Assembly: GCA_030841195.1 (NCBI GenBank)
Contig: JAVEDA010000035.1
Coordinates: 1 to 13,152 of the forward strand
Direction of reading: 5' to 3'
Source: Actinomycetota bacterium
GTDB lineage: Bacteria; Actinomycetota; Actinomycetes; JACCUZ01
DNA length: 13,152 nt
Position 1 is the first letter of the stretch; each line of letters starts with the position of its first letter. This document shows, one piece after another, positions 10,699 through 13,152 of this stretch. The position numbers and the translations under genes are program-made. A model generated the notes under the pieces. It did not search any database, was not told the DNA's origin, and was given only the letters and a program-made list of their open reading frames with translations.

Positions 10699-10919
10699 GC
10701 GGTGGTTCCCCCTGTGTCGGTCGTGTGGTCCTGGTCGCCACCCATGCCCATCATCGACATCACCTTGCCGACGACAGCGCCGAGCACCACCACGCCGAGG
10801 CCCACGAAGAACAGCCACGGCAGCTCGAACGGCAGGGCGAGACCGGCGACCAGGAAGCCGACGAACATGATGCTGACCGCGGTCCAGGCGGCCGGCGTGT
10901 TCCCGTGGGCTGCCGACAT
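10695..10919 (-). CDS. HGxxPAAW family small membrane protein
   Basis: The 74-residue product carries the motif HGNTPAAW at 5-12 that names this actinobacterial family of unknown function. Two hydrophobic segments follow, at about 13-30 and 34-53, and then a Met/Asp/His-rich tail (VMSMMGMGG at 53-61, DQDH at 62-65). The ATG at 10919 is supported by GAAGGA seven bases upstream and by homologues beginning just before the HG motif. Its stop overlaps the CD225 start. The 70-base gap before it holds a possible extended -10 promoter. The Met-rich tail could bind a soft metal ion, but that is speculation. Confidence 0.85.
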   Translation of the reverse strand: MSAAHGNTPAAWTAVSIMFVGFLVAGLALPFELPWLFFVGLGVVVLGAVVGKVMSMMGMGGDQDHTTDTGGTTA

Positions 10920-10973
10920 GGTGACGTCCTTCGCTGCTCGGGTGGGGCGACTGCTGGAGCCTTGACGCCGCAG

Positions 10974-10982
10974 ATTGTGCCA
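10974..10982 (-). promoter_or_regulatory. Possible extended -10 element inside the operon
   Basis: The minus strand reads TGGCACAAT, which fits an extended -10 (TGn followed by CACAAT, four of six bases of the consensus). It lies in the 70-base gap between the Trp-associated membrane protein gene and the HGxxPAAW gene. I see no good -35. If active, it would let the downstream genes be expressed apart from trpE. Confidence 0.25.
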
Positions 10983-10989
10983 GCCCGGG

Positions 10990-11457
10990 TCAGGCGGTGG
11001 GGTCCTCCCCGCGGTCCAGGGCGTCCCACGTGTCTCGGGGCGCCGCCGTCCTGGCGCCGGCAGGGGCGTCGTACCGGGATCGGGGCTGCGGCCAGTGCCG
11101 CGCCCGCACGATGACTGCAGTGGCACCGAGCCCCACCAGGATCCCGCCGACCAGGGGTGCCCAGCGGGTCGGGGTCAGGCCGGTCGCGACCAGCCCGACG
11201 GCCCCCGCCACGAGCACCACGGCCAGCGCCGCCCGGGCCCCGGTGCGGACGAGCAGGATGGCGCCGGCGCCGGCGAGCGCCACCAGCGCCAGCGCGGTGG
11301 CGGACCCGGAGCCGGTCGTGGTGCCCGGCGCAGCCGGTACGCCGGGTGGTGCCCCCGTCGACCGGGACCCCCCGACCAGGGCGAGCGCCGCGCCCACGAC
11401 GACGAGGCCGAGGGCCATCGCCATCTCGCGCCGAGGGGTCATGCCGACCGGTGTCAT
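10990..11457 (-). CDS. Trp-region conserved membrane protein (TIGR02234-like)
   Basis: This 155-residue protein resembles the family of Trp-biosynthesis-associated membrane proteins that lies next to trpE across Actinobacteria; its function is unknown. Four hydrophobic segments are visible, at about 11-30, 53-70, 76-94 and 99-117. The first loop (31-52) is Gly/Pro/Thr-rich. The family's tail motif is seen near the end as RDTWDALDRGEDPT (141-154). The ATG at 11457 overlaps the trpE stop as ATGA, which points to translational coupling with trpE. A second ATG six codons into the chosen reading is possible. The conserved place beside trpE suggests a link with tryptophan or anthranilate, but nothing in the sequence shows transport or enzyme activity. 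Confidence 0.87.
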   Translation of the reverse strand: MTPVGMTPRREMAMALGLVVVGAALALVGGSRSTGAPPGVPAAPGTTTGSGSATALALVALAGAGAILLVRTGARAALAVVLVAGAVGLVATGLTPTRWAPLVGGILVGLGATAVIVRARHWPQPRSRYDAPAGARTAAPRDTWDALDRGEDPTA

Positions 11458-12968
11458 GACGAGGGCCGCGCTGGTCGCAGGGCACCTGCCGTCGCAACTG
11501 CGCGGAGCACGGCCATCGCCTTGTTGAGGCACTCCTGGTCCTCCGCGGCCGGGTCGGAGTCGGCCACGATGCCCGCGCCGGCCTGGACGTAGGCGACGCC
11601 GTCGCGCAGGTAGGCGGTGCGGATCGCGATCGCGGTGTCGGCCGACCCGGCGAAGTCGAGGTAGCCGACGCAGCCGCCGTAGACGCCGCGACGGGTGGGC
11701 TCGAGTTCCTCGATCAGCTCCATCGCCCGTGGCTTGGGTGCACCGGACAACGTGCCCGCCGGGAAGCAGGACGCCAGCACGTCGTACGCGGTGCGACCTG
11801 GCGACACCTGCCCCACGACGGTGCTGACGATGTGCATGACGTGGCTGAAGCGTTCGACCGACATGAAGTCGACCACCTCGACGCTGCCGGGTGCGCAGAC
11901 CCGGCCGAGGTCGTTGCGCCCGAGGTCGACGAGCATGAGGTGCTCGGCGCGCTCCTTGGGGTCGGCGAGCAGGTCAGCGGCCAGGGCCGCGTCCTCCTCC
12001 GGCGTCGCGCCCCGCCAGCGGGTGCCGGCGATCGGGTGCATCATCGCCCGCCCGTCGGCCACCTTGACCAGGGCCTCGGGGCTGGACCCGACCACGTCGA
12101 AGCCGTCGAACCGGAGCAGGTACATGTAAGGGCTCGGGTTGGTCGCGCGCAGCATCCGGTAGACGTCGAGCGGGTCGGCGTCGGTGGTCACGGTGAAGCG
12201 TTGGCTGACGACGACCTGGAACGCCTCGCCGGCCCGGATCTCCTCCTTCGCCCGCTCGACCGCGGCCCGGTAGTCGTCACTGGTGCGGCTGCGCTGGTAG
12301 CTCGGCTCGGCCGGCTCGAACGCAGCCACCGTCGCAGGAGCCGGCTCCGCGAGCTCCGCCGTCATCCGGTCCAGCCGCGCCACTGCGTCGGCGTACGCCC
12401 AGTCGACCCGCTCGTCGGTGGCGTCGTAGTTGACGGCGTTGGCGATCAGCAGCACCGATCCGTCCGAGTGGTCCAGCACGGCCAGGTCGGTGGCGAGCAT
12501 CATGGCCAGCTCGGGGACGTGCAGGTCGTCGGTGGTCAGCTCGGGCACCCGCTCGAGCCGGCGGACGGCGTCGTAGCCGATCATGCCGACCAGGCCGCCG
12601 GTCAGCGGCGGTAGGTCCGGCAGCCGCTCGGTGTGCAGGGTCGCGACCGTCGCCCGCAGCGCCTCGAGCGGGTCGCCGTCGGTCGGCACCCCGACCGGGG
12701 GCTCACCGATCCAGCAGGCCTGCCCGTCGCGCTCGGTCAATGTCGCGTGCGACCGGGCGCCGACGAACGAGTAGCGCGACCAGACCCCGCCGAGCTCGGC
12801 CGACTCGAGCAGGAAGGTGCCGGGCCGGCCACCGGCCAGCTTCCGGTAGACGCTGAGCGGCGTCTCGGCGTCCGCGAGCAACCGGCGCGACACGGGGATC
12901 ACCCGTCGGTCGCGCGCCAGCTCGCGGAACTCGTCGAGGTCCATCGCGGTCGGGGCCATGGCGGCCAT
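11454..12968 (-). CDS. trpE: Anthranilate synthase component I
   Basis: TrpE makes anthranilate from chorismate, taking ammonia from the glutaminase TrpG, which is not in this window. The 504-residue reading has an N-terminal domain with the LLES element (53-56), part of the site for tryptophan feedback inhibition. The chorismate-binding domain shows NPSPYMYLLRF (277-287), PIAGTRWRG (312-320), HLMLVDLGRNDLGR (343-356), FPAGTLSGAPKPRAMELI (402-419) and GAGIVADSDP (464-473). This is TrpE rather than PabB, judging by the LLES element and its trp neighbours. The start is uncertain. ATG codons at 12968, 12959 and 12944 are all in frame and none has a strong Shine-Dalgarno. I chose 12968 because it follows hisI by 34 bases. 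I see no leader peptide or attenuator in that gap. Confidence 0.96.
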   Translation of the reverse strand: MAAMAPTAMDLDEFRELARDRRVIPVSRRLLADAETPLSVYRKLAGGRPGTFLLESAELGGVWSRYSFVGARSHATLTERDGQACWIGEPPVGVPTDGDPLEALRATVATLHTERLPDLPPLTGGLVGMIGYDAVRRLERVPELTTDDLHVPELAMMLATDLAVLDHSDGSVLLIANAVNYDATDERVDWAYADAVARLDRMTAELAEPAPATVAAFEPAEPSYQRSRTSDDYRAAVERAKEEIRAGEAFQVVVSQRFTVTTDADPLDVYRMLRATNPSPYMYLLRFDGFDVVGSSPEALVKVADGRAMMHPIAGTRWRGATPEEDAALAADLLADPKERAEHLMLVDLGRNDLGRVCAPGSVEVVDFMSVERFSHVMHIVSTVVGQVSPGRTAYDVLASCFPAGTLSGAPKPRAMELIEELEPTRRGVYGGCVGYLDFAGSADTAIAIRTAYLRDGVAYVQAGAGIVADSDPAAEDQECLNKAMAVLRAVATAGALRPARPSS

Positions 12969-13002
12969 TGTGCTGGTACGCCGGTGGCGGGTGCGCCGTG
13001 GA

Positions 13003-13152
13003 CTACTCGCCGGCGAGCAGCGGATCGGCGTCGAAGCAGGTGTGCGCGCCGGTGTGGCAGGCGGGGCCGACCTGGTCGACCACGACGAGCAGGGCGTCAC
13101 CGTCGCAGTCGAGCCGCACTTCGCGGACGTGCTGGACGTTGCCGGAGGTGTC
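13003..13152 (-). CDS. hisI: Phosphoribosyl-AMP cyclohydrolase, C-terminal part
   Basis: HisI opens the adenine ring of phosphoribosyl-AMP in histidine synthesis. Only the last 49 residues and the TAG stop are present; the start lies beyond the right edge. The segment DTSGNVQHVREVRLDCDGDALL followed by QVGPACHTGAHTCF is diagnostic. The three zinc-ligand cysteines are spaced 16 and 7 apart (in-window residues 16, 32 and 39), as in characterised HisI, and Asp15 and Asp17 flank the first. No fused HisE domain follows. The gene ends 34 bases before trpE, so his and trp genes may share a transcript. Confidence 0.95.
   Translation of the reverse strand, partial: DTSGNVQHVREVRLDCDGDALLVVVDQVGPACHTGAHTCFDADPLLAGE

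Overview
The window is GC-rich DNA and every supported gene lies on the minus strand. Genes are tightly packed and often joined by ATGA or GTGA stop/start overlaps. Codon use, gene content and gene order point to a high-GC actinobacterium. The trpE / Trp-associated membrane protein / HGxxPAAW / DUF2752 / trpC / trpB / trpA / lgt / gltB order is familiar from Actinobacteria, and a Nocardioides-like (Propionibacteriales) genome is my best guess. That placement is inference, not something the sequence proves.

Read in the direction of transcription, from the right edge to the left, the layout is as follows. The 3' end of hisI (histidine biosynthesis) comes first. After 34 bases trpE follows. Then comes a block of four small membrane-protein genes: a Trp-region membrane protein (TIGR02234-like), an HGxxPAAW protein, a CD225/dispanin protein with a Gln/Pro/Gly/Tyr-rich head, and a DUF2752 protein with a CPGCG motif. 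Next are trpC, trpB and trpA, a SCO1/SenC copper-chaperone-like lipoprotein, lgt and a VIT1/CCC1-type metal transporter. After the only sizeable gap in the window (192 bases) comes gltB, the glutamate synthase large subunit, which runs off the left edge.

TrpE makes anthranilate, TrpC makes indole-3-glycerol phosphate, and TrpA with TrpB finish tryptophan. The genes trpD, trpF and trpG are not in the window and must lie elsewhere. In Actinobacteria the TrpF step is commonly done by the bifunctional HisA/TrpF enzyme PriA, which fits the his-trp junction at the right edge. Lgt would lipidate the SCO-like protein, whose gene lies directly upstream of lgt. Lgt and Sco act at the membrane; the VIT-type protein would move iron or manganese. 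GltB begins a separate transcription unit for ammonium assimilation.

The most interesting features are three: the four-gene membrane cassette buried in the trp operon, a GlnR-box-like sequence plus a -10-like element upstream of gltB, and an inverted repeat in the gltB leader that abuts its ribosome binding site. I found no RNA genes, mobile elements, CRISPR arrays or plus-strand genes that I can support.
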